This document shows positions 1 to 6,247 of a stretch of 8,768 bases of DNA, piece after piece (position 1 is the stretch's first letter; each line of letters opens with the position of its first letter). A program made the position numbers and the translations under genes. This stretch comes from Pseudomonadota bacterium (GTDB taxonomy: Bacteria > Pseudomonadota > Alphaproteobacteria > Rhizobiales > Hyphomicrobiaceae). Under the pieces are notes generated by a model. It had not been told where the DNA came from, ran no database searches, and worked only from the letters and a program-made list of their open reading frames with translations. The stretch lies in assembly GCA_023426855.1 (NCBI GenBank), contig JAEZBU010000380.1, positions 1-8,768 on the forward strand, read 5' to 3'.

Positions 1-35
1 TCTACAAGCGGTCAAGTTATTGTGGCCGGGGCTCT

Positions 36-61
36 GCCGGCTGCACGCACGTGCTGCCGGC
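36..61 (-). terminator. Hairpin after the minus-strand operon, possible transcript end
   Basis: GCCGGC at 36-41 pairs with GCCGGC at 56-61. Inside it, after one T-T mismatch, GCAC at 43-46 pairs with GTGC at 51-54 around a four-base loop, giving about ten base pairs in total. It begins 8 nt past the stop codon of the dehydrogenase that ends the minus-strand operon, where a transcript end would be expected. No run of T follows on the minus strand, so it is not a classical intrinsic terminator; it may instead protect the 3' end or act with Rho. What lies further left is outside the window. Confidence 0.4.
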
Positions 62-69
62 CCTTGAGT

Positions 70-1131
70 TCACGATACGGCCTGCGCGATCACCTTGCTG
101 AAATCGCTCGTACCCAATGTGCCACCAAGATCGCGGGTGCGTGAATTGGGCTTGGCAATCGCGTCGTCGATCGCCTTTTCAATCGCGTCGGCCGCGCTGA
201 TGTAGGCCACCGGAGCACCCTTTTTCTCTGACAGCCAGCGCAGCAACATCGCGGCGGAGAGAATGAGCGAGGTCGGATTGGCGATGCCCTGCCCTGCTAT
301 GTCAGGCGCGGAGCCATGCTGAGCCTGCGCCGCGCACAGCTTATCACCGGCATTGATCGATCCCGCCAATCCAAGGCTGCCAGACAATTCGGACGCCAGA
401 TCCGAGAGAATATCACAATAGAAATTGGTCGAGACGATCACGTCAAAGCGCGACGCATCACGAACCAGATGCGCGCACATGGCGTCGATGATGAATTCGG
501 TCAACTCGACGTCGGGATATTCCGCCGCAACTTTTCTCACTTCGCGCAGGAAAAGGCCGTCGGTCAGAATGAAATTGTTGGCCTTGTGAATGGCCGCGAC
601 TTTCTTGCGCCGCTTGCGGGCGAGAGCGAACGCTTCACGCGCGATGCGGTTCGATGCATGCGCGGTGATCTTCCGCACCGACAACGCAATATCCTCGGTC
701 GGCATGAATTCGCCGGTGCCGTGCACCATATTGCGATCGGGATACATGCCTTCGGTGGCCTCGCGCATGATCACGAGATCCATGTCGCTGCCGCGATGGG
801 GAACCCCCACGCGCGTGCGAGCCGGGCGCACGTTGGCGTACAGGTCGAGCTTCACCCGCACGGCCGCCGATATGTTGACGCCGCCTTTATCGCGCGGCGG
901 ATAATCGAGATGCGAAATGGGGCCGAGGATGATCCCGTCCATCTCGCGAGCAAGCGTCATCACATCATCCGGCAAGGTCGTGCCGTATTTATCGAAGGCC
1001 ACAAACCCAATCTCGCGCGTCTCGAACTGGATGCCGAGATTGTATTTGCGATCGGCGGCTTTCAGCACTTCCAGCGTACCGTCGGTGATTTCCGGGCCGA
1101 TGCCGTCGCCCGGCAGAACGAGAATTTTCAT
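70..1131 (-). CDS. Isocitrate/isopropylmalate dehydrogenase-family enzyme (NAD-type beta-decarboxylating dehydrogenase)
   Basis: This 353-residue protein belongs to the metal-dependent beta-decarboxylating dehydrogenases (isocitrate, 3-isopropylmalate, tartrate/malate enzymes), which oxidise a 2-hydroxy acid and remove the beta carboxylate. Visible motifs are GDGIGPEI near residues 8-15, LYANVRPAR at 98-105, MREATEGMY at 122-130 (Arg123, Tyr130), HKANN with catalytic-type Lys183, an Asp at 216, and the metal aspartates of the CDILSDLASE segment (Asp240, Asp244). HGSAPDIAGQGIANP at 272-286 is the nucleotide-binding loop, of the NAD-preferring kind. Length is normal for the family. The ATG has a GGAG five bases upstream. 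It lies 52 nt after dctM on the same strand, so it is probably the last gene of the TRAP operon. The substrate segment (ISAAVRVKLDLYANVRP) matches neither classical LeuB nor Icd, and the absence of leu genes nearby argues for a catabolic role. Fold and reaction class are secure; the substrate is unknown. Confidence 0.9.
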   Translation of the reverse strand: MKILVLPGDGIGPEITDGTLEVLKAADRKYNLGIQFETREIGFVAFDKYGTTLPDDVMTLAREMDGIILGPISHLDYPPRDKGGVNISAAVRVKLDLYANVRPARTRVGVPHRGSDMDLVIMREATEGMYPDRNMVHGTGEFMPTEDIALSVRKITAHASNRIAREAFALARKRRKKVAAIHKANNFILTDGLFLREVRKVAAEYPDVELTEFIIDAMCAHLVRDASRFDVIVSTNFYCDILSDLASELSGSLGLAGSINAGDKLCAAQAQHGSAPDIAGQGIANPTSLILSAAMLLRWLSEKKGAPVAYISAADAIEKAIDDAIAKPNSRTRDLGGTLGTSDFSKVIAQAVS

Positions 1132-1183
1132 GACAACTCCGAATTTGCGATCATGCCGCTTAGGGTGCTGAAGGGCTGACGCG

Positions 1184-2497
1184 TCATGGGCCTGCAGCGG
1201 CGTATCCCAGGAGGCGAGGCAGCATCAGCGAGATATCTGGGAAAATGATGAGAACGATCGTCAGCCCCACAAGCATAAGGAAATAAGGGAACGAGGCCCG
1301 GACGAGTTCGTCGAAGGAGAGACCTGTGACACGCACAAGTGCGTACAGCACCATGCCCACAGGTGGTGTCAGCAGACCTATCGTCAGCGCCAGGATCATG
1401 ATGATCCCGAAGTGGATTTCATTGATACCGAACTGGTGGACGATCGGCATCAGGATCGGCGTGAGAATGAGCACCGCCGGTGTCTGCGCCATGAACAGAC
1501 CTACGATCAGCCACAGAACCAGCAGCAGGAGCAGAAGCACAGTCTTGCTATCGGTCAACGTGGCCAGAAATGACGCGAGTTGTGCAGGAAGACCGCTGCG
1601 GATCAGCACAACGCCGAGCGTCGATGTAAAGGCGATGATCAGCATGATCACAGCCGTATCGATGAACGTGCCGCGGATCTCGGCCAGTACGCGCGCCCAG
1701 CTTGCTTCACGATAGACGAAGCGCGTAATGACGAGCGCGTAGAGCGCCGCCACGGCCGCGGCTTCCGTCGGAGTAAAAAATCCAGCGTAAATGCCCGTGA
1801 GAATGATGGCCGGAGCCATGATGGCAAGTATAGCACCGCGAAACGCGGTAAAAACTTCACCAAGCGAGATACTGCTACCGGCAGGGAAGCCGAAGCGATA
1901 GGCGGCGTAGGCTGCCCATATCATGAAAATCACAGCCATCAGCATGCCGGGCACGATGGATGCGAAGAACAGTGCACCGACGGAAACCTGGGCCTGCACG
2001 GCATAAGCGATCAGCACGATGCTCGGCGGCAGAATAGGGCTGATCAAAGCGGACGCCGCAGTAATGCCGGCACTGAACCTGTGGTCATATCCGGCCGTGG
2101 TCATGGCCTTGTATTCGATCTGGCCGAGCCCGACCGCGTCCGCTGTCGCGGAACCGGACATGCCGGCGAACAGGACGCTGGCCAGGACGTTGGCATGACC
2201 GAGACCGCCGCGCACCGGGCGAACGATTGCGGCCACGAACGCGAACAGCCGGTCGGTGATACCGCCGCAGTTCATCAACCGCCCGGCCAGCAGAAAGAAC
2301 GGGATCGCCAGCAGCAGGAAGTCGTCCATCTTGTCGAGCGACGTGCGCGCGATCAGCGACGCGACGCGCGGATCGAACAGATCGCCGAAAAGGATGACCG
2401 CGCCAAAAAGCGCGGCAATGCCAGAGGCAAAGCCGACAGGCATACCCAGAGAAATCAGGATGAGGATGAGCGTGATAGTAACCCCGGCAATAATCAT
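1184..2497 (-). CDS. dctM: TRAP transporter large permease, DctM subunit
   Basis: This 437-residue, very hydrophobic protein is the large membrane subunit of a TRAP transporter. It uses the sodium or proton gradient to move the ligand delivered by the periplasmic binding protein across the inner membrane. Family motifs are clear: LLLAIPFFLLAGRLM near residues 61-75, the GGLGHANVLASVLFAGMSGSATADA segment at about 97-121, and SALISPILPPSI at 149-160. Roughly a dozen hydrophobic segments extend to the C-terminus. Its length is typical of stand-alone DctM. The start codon overlaps the stop of the upstream dctQ in an ATGA arrangement, which implies translational coupling and fits the obligate QM membrane complex. 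The downstream dehydrogenase begins 52 nt later. The subunit does not itself reveal the substrate. Confidence 0.96.
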   Translation of the reverse strand: MIIAGVTITLILILISLGMPVGFASGIAALFGAVILFGDLFDPRVASLIARTSLDKMDDFLLLAIPFFLLAGRLMNCGGITDRLFAFVAAIVRPVRGGLGHANVLASVLFAGMSGSATADAVGLGQIEYKAMTTAGYDHRFSAGITAASALISPILPPSIVLIAYAVQAQVSVGALFFASIVPGMLMAVIFMIWAAYAAYRFGFPAGSSISLGEVFTAFRGAILAIMAPAIILTGIYAGFFTPTEAAAVAALYALVITRFVYREASWARVLAEIRGTFIDTAVIMLIIAFTSTLGVVLIRSGLPAQLASFLATLTDSKTVLLLLLLVLWLIVGLFMAQTPAVLILTPILMPIVHQFGINEIHFGIIMILALTIGLLTPPVGMVLYALVRVTGLSFDELVRASFPYFLMLVGLTIVLIIFPDISLMLPRLLGYAAAGP

Positions 2498-3012
2498 TGT
2501 GCGCCCTTCGACAGATCGCGGAAGCGGAAGAAGAGATCCTCGACGACAAAGATCCCAGCCAGGACGATCGAGGCCGCTTCAACCGCGTAGATGGCCGACA
2601 CGGACAGCCAGGGCAGAGTGATATAGCTGGCGGTAGCGTTGAGGTTCATCATGCGCCACGCACCCATCAGCCAGATGACCAGCAGCATCAGGATCAGCAG
2701 ATCGAATGCGATGGTCAGCCACGCTTGGGTGCGGACGCTGAACTTCCCGAACATGAAATCCACCACGATGTGCTCATGCCGGCGCACGGCAATCGCAATT
2801 CCGATCATGATGGATGCCAGGAATAGAATGCGCGCGGCTTCCTCCGTCCAGGGAATGGGAACGTGGGCGTAGCGCGCACCGACTTGCAGCAAGGTGATGA
2901 GCATCACCAGAATGAACAACACCATGCCGATAGCTTCGGCAGCGCGATCCAGCCAATCGATTGGCGTAAACCGTCGTCTCGGCGCGGTTGCCGATTGCAG
3001 ATGGTCCGACAT
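2494..3012 (-). CDS. dctQ: TRAP transporter small permease, DctQ subunit
   Basis: A 172-residue membrane protein with four predicted helices (about residues 28-47, 62-77, 98-118 and 136-158), the standard layout of the small TRAP subunit. The diagnostic PWTEEAARILF motif sits at 54-64, followed by RRHEHIVVDF at 77-86, where the family typically has RRxEHIxVD. The protein forms the membrane complex with DctM. The gene starts 42 nt after dctP and overlaps dctM by four bases, so P, Q and M form one transcription unit in the usual order. The Shine-Dalgarno sequence is weak (AAGAG about nine bases upstream of the ATG), consistent with expression driven by the upstream dctP transcript. Confidence 0.93.
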   Translation of the reverse strand: MSDHLQSATAPRRRFTPIDWLDRAAEAIGMVLFILVMLITLLQVGARYAHVPIPWTEEAARILFLASIMIGIAIAVRRHEHIVVDFMFGKFSVRTQAWLTIAFDLLILMLLVIWLMGAWRMMNLNATASYITLPWLSVSAIYAVEAASIVLAGIFVVEDLFFRFRDLSKGAQ

Positions 3013-3054
3013 TGCTGCTCTTGTGGGCTGATTGACGCTGAAAAGTTGCGCTGT

Positions 3055-4035
3055 TTACTCGCCGGCTTTTTGGATATCGGCGAGAAGTCCCGGACGGCAA
3101 TTCTCGGCCGCGAACTTTTCAACGATTGGGGTGGCAACAGCCTGGAATGCCGGAACGTTGGCTTCCACGGTGTCGACGTTGCGCTCCTTCTTCATCTTCG
3201 CGACGAGTTCAGTGGTTTCGCTTTTGACGGCTGCATTGAGCCAGTCGATAGCTTCTTTGAACGTGCTGTCGAAGATGGCACGCTGTTCCGGCTTCATGCT
3301 GGCCAGAAACTGGCTGTTGATGGTGACGATATTGTAGCTCCAGACGTGGCCAGTCAGACTGACGTGGCTTTGCACCTCGTAGAAGCGGTCACCGTAAATG
3401 GTCGGAATTGGGTTTTCCTGGGCATCGAACACGCCTTGGCGCAACGCGCCATAAAGCTCCGAAACCGGCAGCGGTCCAGGAAGGGCGCCGTAAGCAGAGA
3501 AAATATCGCTGCGCAATTTGTTGGTGACGCGGATCTTGACGCCCTTGAGATCGGCTGGCTCACGGATCGGCTTGTTAGCCGTTATGTGACGCGCACCACG
3601 GGCCGCAACGCCGAGCACTTCGATGCCATACTTCTTCTTCAGTTCGGCGGAGACTTCCTTGCCGATCTCGCCAGTCCAGACTTTGAAACCGTGTGCCTCG
3701 TCCTTGTACACGTACTCAGCCTCAAGGCACTGATACTCCTTGAGCAGCCGATGCACGATGATCGGGCCGGCAATGTTCATCTGGATTTCGTTGGTAGCAA
3801 GTTGCTGAAGCAATTGCTGGTCACCACCCAACGCGCCCCCCGTGGAAAGCTCCATCTGGATTTTGCCATCGGACTGCTTTTCCAGCGCCTCCTTCCAGCG
3901 TTGCATCGCGCGCGTGCTGAGGTCTTGCAGACCATTGGTCGTAGCGAAGGTGAACTTCACGTCAGCGGCGACCGCTGGGACCGAAGATGTCATGAGGGCA
4001 GCGATCAAGCCCCCGATCGCAGGAATGAGACGCAT
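3055..4035 (-). CDS. dctP: TRAP transporter periplasmic substrate-binding protein, DctP family
   Basis: A 326-residue extracytoplasmic solute receptor. Residues 1-23 form a Sec signal peptide (MRLIPAIGGLIAALM, then SSVPAVA before cleavage). The mature protein opens with the usual beta strand (VKFTFATTNG). Two family arginines are visible: Arg149 in GARHITANKPI and Arg169 in KGVKIRVTNK, spaced exactly 20 residues apart as Arg127 and Arg147 are in the sialic-acid receptor SiaP. Arg169 is the position that salt-bridges the ligand carboxylate, so the substrate is very probably a carboxylic acid. The SELYGALRQGVFDAQENP segment at 192-209 is also typical. The start is set by a GGAGG seven bases upstream and by the signal peptide; the frame stays open 64 codons further upstream, but that extension would bury the signal peptide and run through the promoter. 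First gene of the operon dctP-dctQ-dctM-dehydrogenase. Confidence 0.95.
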   Translation of the reverse strand: MRLIPAIGGLIAALMTSSVPAVAADVKFTFATTNGLQDLSTRAMQRWKEALEKQSDGKIQMELSTGGALGGDQQLLQQLATNEIQMNIAGPIIVHRLLKEYQCLEAEYVYKDEAHGFKVWTGEIGKEVSAELKKKYGIEVLGVAARGARHITANKPIREPADLKGVKIRVTNKLRSDIFSAYGALPGPLPVSELYGALRQGVFDAQENPIPTIYGDRFYEVQSHVSLTGHVWSYNIVTINSQFLASMKPEQRAIFDSTFKEAIDWLNAAVKSETTELVAKMKKERNVDTVEANVPAFQAVATPIVEKFAAENCRPGLLADIQKAGE

Positions 4036-4042
4036 TGGCGTG

Positions 4043-4047
4043 CCTCC
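4043..4047 (-). promoter_or_regulatory. Ribosome binding site of dctP
   Basis: GGAGG on the minus strand, seven bases before the ATG whose A lies at 4035. It is the strongest Shine-Dalgarno sequence of the operon and decides in favour of the 326-residue form of dctP over the upstream in-frame starts. Confidence 0.85.
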
Positions 4048-4048
4048 A

Positions 4049-4085
4049 ATAATGAATGCGTTATTATTATTTATGCATTCATCAT
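4049..4085. promoter_or_regulatory. Inverted-repeat operator candidate in front of dctP
   Basis: ATGAATGC at 4052-4059 and GCATTCAT at 4075-4082 form a perfect 8-bp inverted repeat, with a 15-nt A/T-rich spacer. Allowing one mismatch the arms grow to 11 bp (4049-4059 and 4075-4085). Centre-to-centre distance is 23 bp, about two helical turns, which suits two DNA-binding dimers or two half-sites on one face. It covers the expected transcription start of dctP and lies 14 nt or more upstream of the start codon, so a bound repressor would block transcription. The natural candidate is the GntR protein encoded divergently. The symmetry is seen; the binding is inferred. Confidence 0.55.
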
Positions 4086-4106
4086 AGACTTTGGATTGGA
4101 TGTCAA
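4081..4106 (-). promoter_or_regulatory. Candidate promoter of the dctPQM-dehydrogenase operon
   Basis: On the minus strand a perfect TTGACA (4101-4106) is followed by TATGAT (4081-4086). The spacing between them is only 14 nt, shorter than the usual 16-18; at 17 nt the hexamer is the poor GATGAA. The -35 match is convincing while the exact -10 is uncertain. The inverted repeat overlaps the -10 side, as expected for a repressed catabolic promoter. Confidence 0.45.
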
Positions 4107-4177
4107 CGTGTGAATTATGGCCGGCATTCGTGGCAAAATCAGCCGCCGGGATGGCCGCTGACTGGCCCGGCAGCCTA

Positions 4178-4206
4178 TTGGCGAATGCGTTAAACTGTTC
4201 TATGCG
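4178..4206 (+). promoter_or_regulatory. Candidate promoter of gntR with an embedded operator half-site
   Basis: TTGGCG (4178-4183) and TATGCG (4201-4206) are separated by 17 nt, a sigma-70-like arrangement pointing towards the regulator gene, whose ATG lies about 45 nt downstream of the -10. The element contains GAATGCGTTA (4183-4192), an exact ten-base copy of 4054-4063 in the dctP operator. This would place an autoregulatory site between -35 and -10. Both hexamers are only moderate matches. Confidence 0.35.
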
Positions 4207-4252
4207 TACCTTTATTGCTGCTGCCACATCGGAGTCCTTCCGATCGGACTTA

Positions 4253-4930
4253 ATGGATACGTCATTGTCCCAAGAACGCCGCTCGCTCGTCGATAATGCC
4301 TACCAGGACCTCAAGCACCGCATCATCAACGGTGTTCTGGAGCCTGGCGCTCAAATTCTGGAAGAAGAACTGGCGCTGATGCTCGGCATGAGCCGCACGC
4401 CGGTGCGCGAGGCGGCCGTGCGGCTTGAGCAGGAAGGTTTTCTGGAAATCATTCCACGGCGCGGTCTGACGATCAGCAAACTTTCCAAGCGGGACATCCG
4501 AGAGATCAATGAAGTCCTGGAGTGTCTGGAAATTCAGGCTGCAGAGCGCCTGGCCGGGCGCAAGATCTCCCCTGCAGAACTCAAGATGCTGGAAGATGCG
4601 GTGGCCGGCATGGACCGCGCCCTGGAGGGTGAGGACATCTACGAGTGGGCAAACGCCGACTACAAGTTCCACTCTCTGCTGATCGAATTGTGTGGCAATC
4701 AGCATCTCGCCACCACTGCGAAGAATTACCTGGATAAGGCGCACCGCTTTCGCGTCCTGACGCTGCCGCTGCGTCCGCGCCCGGTTTATTCGAACGTCAA
4801 CCACGCCGCTGTCGTCGAAGCGATCCGGCGCCACGATCCACAGACCGCACAGGACATCCATCGCGCTCACAAGCGGCGATGGGGACGCGATCTCCTGGAA
4901 TTACTCGAACGCCTCGACCTGCCGGAATAA
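4253..4930 (+). CDS. GntR-family transcriptional regulator, FCD subfamily
   Basis: A 225-residue regulator with an N-terminal winged helix-turn-helix (about residues 8-76). It shows the family signature AYQDLKHRIINGVLEPGAQI, then EEELALMLGMSRTPVREAAVRLEQEGFLE and the wing RRGLTISKL. From about 84 to 215 there is an all-helical FCD effector domain with likely metal ligands Asp136 and His140 (ADYKFH), His184 (NHAAVVEAI) and a histidine in HRAH (203-206). FCD proteins usually bind small carboxylates and mostly repress. The divergent position beside the TRAP operon and 55 nt before the amidohydrolase makes it the likely local regulator. The start is uncertain: the ATG at 4253 lacks a good Shine-Dalgarno, and in-frame starts exist at 4202 and further upstream. 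I chose 4253 because homologues begin shortly before the first helix and the upstream codons do not resemble the family. Confidence 0.92.
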   Translation: MDTSLSQERRSLVDNAYQDLKHRIINGVLEPGAQILEEELALMLGMSRTPVREAAVRLEQEGFLEIIPRRGLTISKLSKRDIREINEVLECLEIQAAERLAGRKISPAELKMLEDAVAGMDRALEGEDIYEWANADYKFHSLLIELCGNQHLATTAKNYLDKAHRFRVLTLPLRPRPVYSNVNHAAVVEAIRRHDPQTAQDIHRAHKRRWGRDLLELLERLDLPE

Positions 4931-4985
4931 GCGGCATGGCAATGAGCGGCTGGCGATTGATCGCGTTGAGAAAGAAACGACCGCA

Positions 4986-5894
4986 ATGAGCATACAGGCT
5001 GGGAACCGCATTCTGGGCGTGGCGCAATCACGCCCGAACTTCGTAATGCCTGAGAACGCCACGGACTGTCACGTCCATGTCTTTGGACCCGCGGATCGCT
5101 TTCCTTATGCCTCCGATCGCGTCTACACGCCGGGCGATGCATCCCTTCAGGATCTGGAGAGATTGCACCAATCGCTTGGCATCGAGCGCGTTGTGATCGT
5201 CCAGCCTAGTCCGTACGGAACGGATAACGCTTGCACGCTCGACGCAGTCCGCAAACTGGGGAAGCGTGCACGCGCGGTGGCGGTCATACCTCCGTCAACA
5301 AACGATGCCGCGCTCGAAGCCATGCATGCGGATGGTGTCCGCGGTGTCCGGTTGAACCTGTCGACACATGGCGTCGCCGATCCGAACGCGGCTTGGGAGC
5401 AGATTGACGAGATAGGACATCGCGTTGCGCCGCTGGGTTGGCATGTTCAACTTCACGCTGAACTGACAATGATTGACGCCCTGCGCGATCATCTCGCTAA
5501 CCAGCCGGCAACGATCGTTATTGATCACTTCGGGCGCGCAGATGCGCGACTGGGCATAGAACAGCCCGGGTTCCGATCTCTGCTGACGCTCGTCGAGAGC
5601 GGCAAGGCATACGTCAAGGTGTCAGCAGGCTATCGGATCTCGGAAGAACCCGATTGGAACGACATAACGCGCATAGCGCGCGCCTTGATCGCTGCCAACT
5701 CTGAGCGAATCCTGTGGGGCAGCGATTGGCCCCATCCAGGCGCTGGACGTTCCGCAATGACCATCCGAGGGGTGGAGCCGTTCTTTTCCATCGACAACGG
5801 CTCGGCTCTCGATCGGCTTGCATCCTGGGCGGATGATCCGGCTCTCCTGCGCAGAATTCTGGTCGATAATCCGGCCAAGCTTTACGCATTTTGA
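4986..5894 (+). CDS. Amidohydrolase-family lactonase, similar to 2-pyrone-4,6-dicarboxylate hydrolase (LigI)
   Basis: A 302-residue TIM-barrel metal hydrolase of the amidohydrolase-2 group (COG3618 type). The first-strand HVH motif gives His29 and His31, followed by FGPADRFPYASDRVYTPGDA, very like the LigI start. Further ligands or substrate residues are Arg122 in VRLN, His157 in QLHAE, His181 in DHFGR and Asp247 in GSDWPHP; the pattern, spacing and total length match LigI (His31, His33, His180, Asp248). LigI opens the lactone of 2-pyrone-4,6-dicarboxylate in lignin-aromatic breakdown, while other relatives act on galactarolactone, muconolactones or sulfomuconolactone. A carboxylated lactone is therefore the likely substrate class, but the exact compound is inference. 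No signal peptide, so cytoplasmic. The gene follows gntR after 55 nt, probably co-transcribed. The Shine-Dalgarno is weak (GAGAAAGA about ten bases upstream of the ATG). Confidence 0.9.
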   Translation: MSIQAGNRILGVAQSRPNFVMPENATDCHVHVFGPADRFPYASDRVYTPGDASLQDLERLHQSLGIERVVIVQPSPYGTDNACTLDAVRKLGKRARAVAVIPPSTNDAALEAMHADGVRGVRLNLSTHGVADPNAAWEQIDEIGHRVAPLGWHVQLHAELTMIDALRDHLANQPATIVIDHFGRADARLGIEQPGFRSLLTLVESGKAYVKVSAGYRISEEPDWNDITRIARALIAANSERILWGSDWPHPGAGRSAMTIRGVEPFFSIDNGSALDRLASWADDPALLRRILVDNPAKLYAF

Positions 5895-5912
5895 GAGCAT
5901 GCAAATTTGCCT

Positions 5913-5932
5913 CGCGGCCGAAGCAGGCCGCG
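5913..5932 (+). terminator. GC-rich hairpin after the amidohydrolase gene
   Basis: CGCGGCC at 5913-5919 and GGCCGCG at 5926-5932 form a perfect 7-bp stem with a six-base loop, 18 nt beyond the amidohydrolase stop. A perfect 10-bp palindrome GCAAATTTGC (5901-5910) lies just before it. The tail (TTCGGCGTTT) is only weakly T-rich, so termination by this hairpin alone is uncertain, but the position between two unrelated units fits a transcript end. Confidence 0.5.
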
Positions 5933-6236
5933 TTCGGCGTTTATGCTGATCGGTGGCAGCCCCAAATTGCCAGACTGCGCGCAGCCACGCCGCGCAACCT
6001 GCTTCTCGACGAGCCAAGTTCCCGCATCAATCCGACCACGATCTCTTGCGCCGTAAGCGCCACCAATTCAGGCGATGACGTGGACACATCGTGGCTGATC
6101 GATGGCCTATGGGCGGCGTAGCTGCCTAAACTGTGCACCCCGACTTTTCGCGACGGAACTTCGTTGCCTTTGGCGTTACACAGTGACCTGCTTTGCAGAG
6201 ATCACAGGTGAGCTGCTGCGCCATCAGGCGCGCCAC
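5933..6236. other. Intergenic stretch without a confident gene
   Basis: About 300 nt between the lactonase unit and the efflux operon. Open frames of 65-76 codons occur on both strands. One, on the minus strand at about 5941-6138, encodes a segment (SPELVALTAQEIV) that faintly recalls the N-terminus of MucR/Ros regulators, but the rest does not fit and there is no zinc finger. No frame has a good ribosome binding site together with family-like sequence. The stretch must contain the promoter of the efflux operon, though I see no strong -35/-10 pair. A small GCGCC/GGCGC hairpin lies at 6218-6231, just before the adaptor's ribosome binding site. Confidence 0.5.
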
Positions 6237-6243
6237 GAGGGGG
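6237..6243 (+). promoter_or_regulatory. Ribosome binding site of the RND adaptor gene
   Basis: GAGGGGG precedes the ATG at 6248; the GAGG core has a seven-base spacing. It supports this start, which also gives a complete signal peptide. Confidence 0.8.
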
Positions 6244-6247
6244 TGAG

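Noticed and set aside
316..1179. Long plus-strand open frame (287 codons) opposite the dehydrogenase
   Set aside because: It is antisense to a gene with complete family motifs, its translation is rich in His and Arg with no recognisable domain, and it has the look of a GC-rich shadow frame.
1580..2590. Long plus-strand open frame (336 codons) opposite dctM
   Set aside because: The translation is low-complexity and strongly charged (Arg, Asp, His, Gln), as expected from the complement of hydrophobic membrane-protein codons; dctM is the real gene.
2863..4113. Long plus-strand open frame (416 codons) opposite dctP
   Set aside because: dctP on the other strand has a signal peptide, conserved arginines and a ribosome binding site; the opposing frame has no family features and runs through the dctP promoter.
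4036..4227. Upstream in-frame extension of dctP by 64 codons
   Set aside because: It would run through the TTGACA promoter element and the inverted repeat, place the signal peptide in the middle of the protein, and ignore the GGAGG seven bases before the ATG at 4033-4035.
6130..6184. ACTGTG / CACAGT inverted hexamers upstream of the efflux operon as a regulator site
   Set aside because: Only six bases match, the gap is 43 nt and flanking bases do not extend the symmetry; this is expected by chance.
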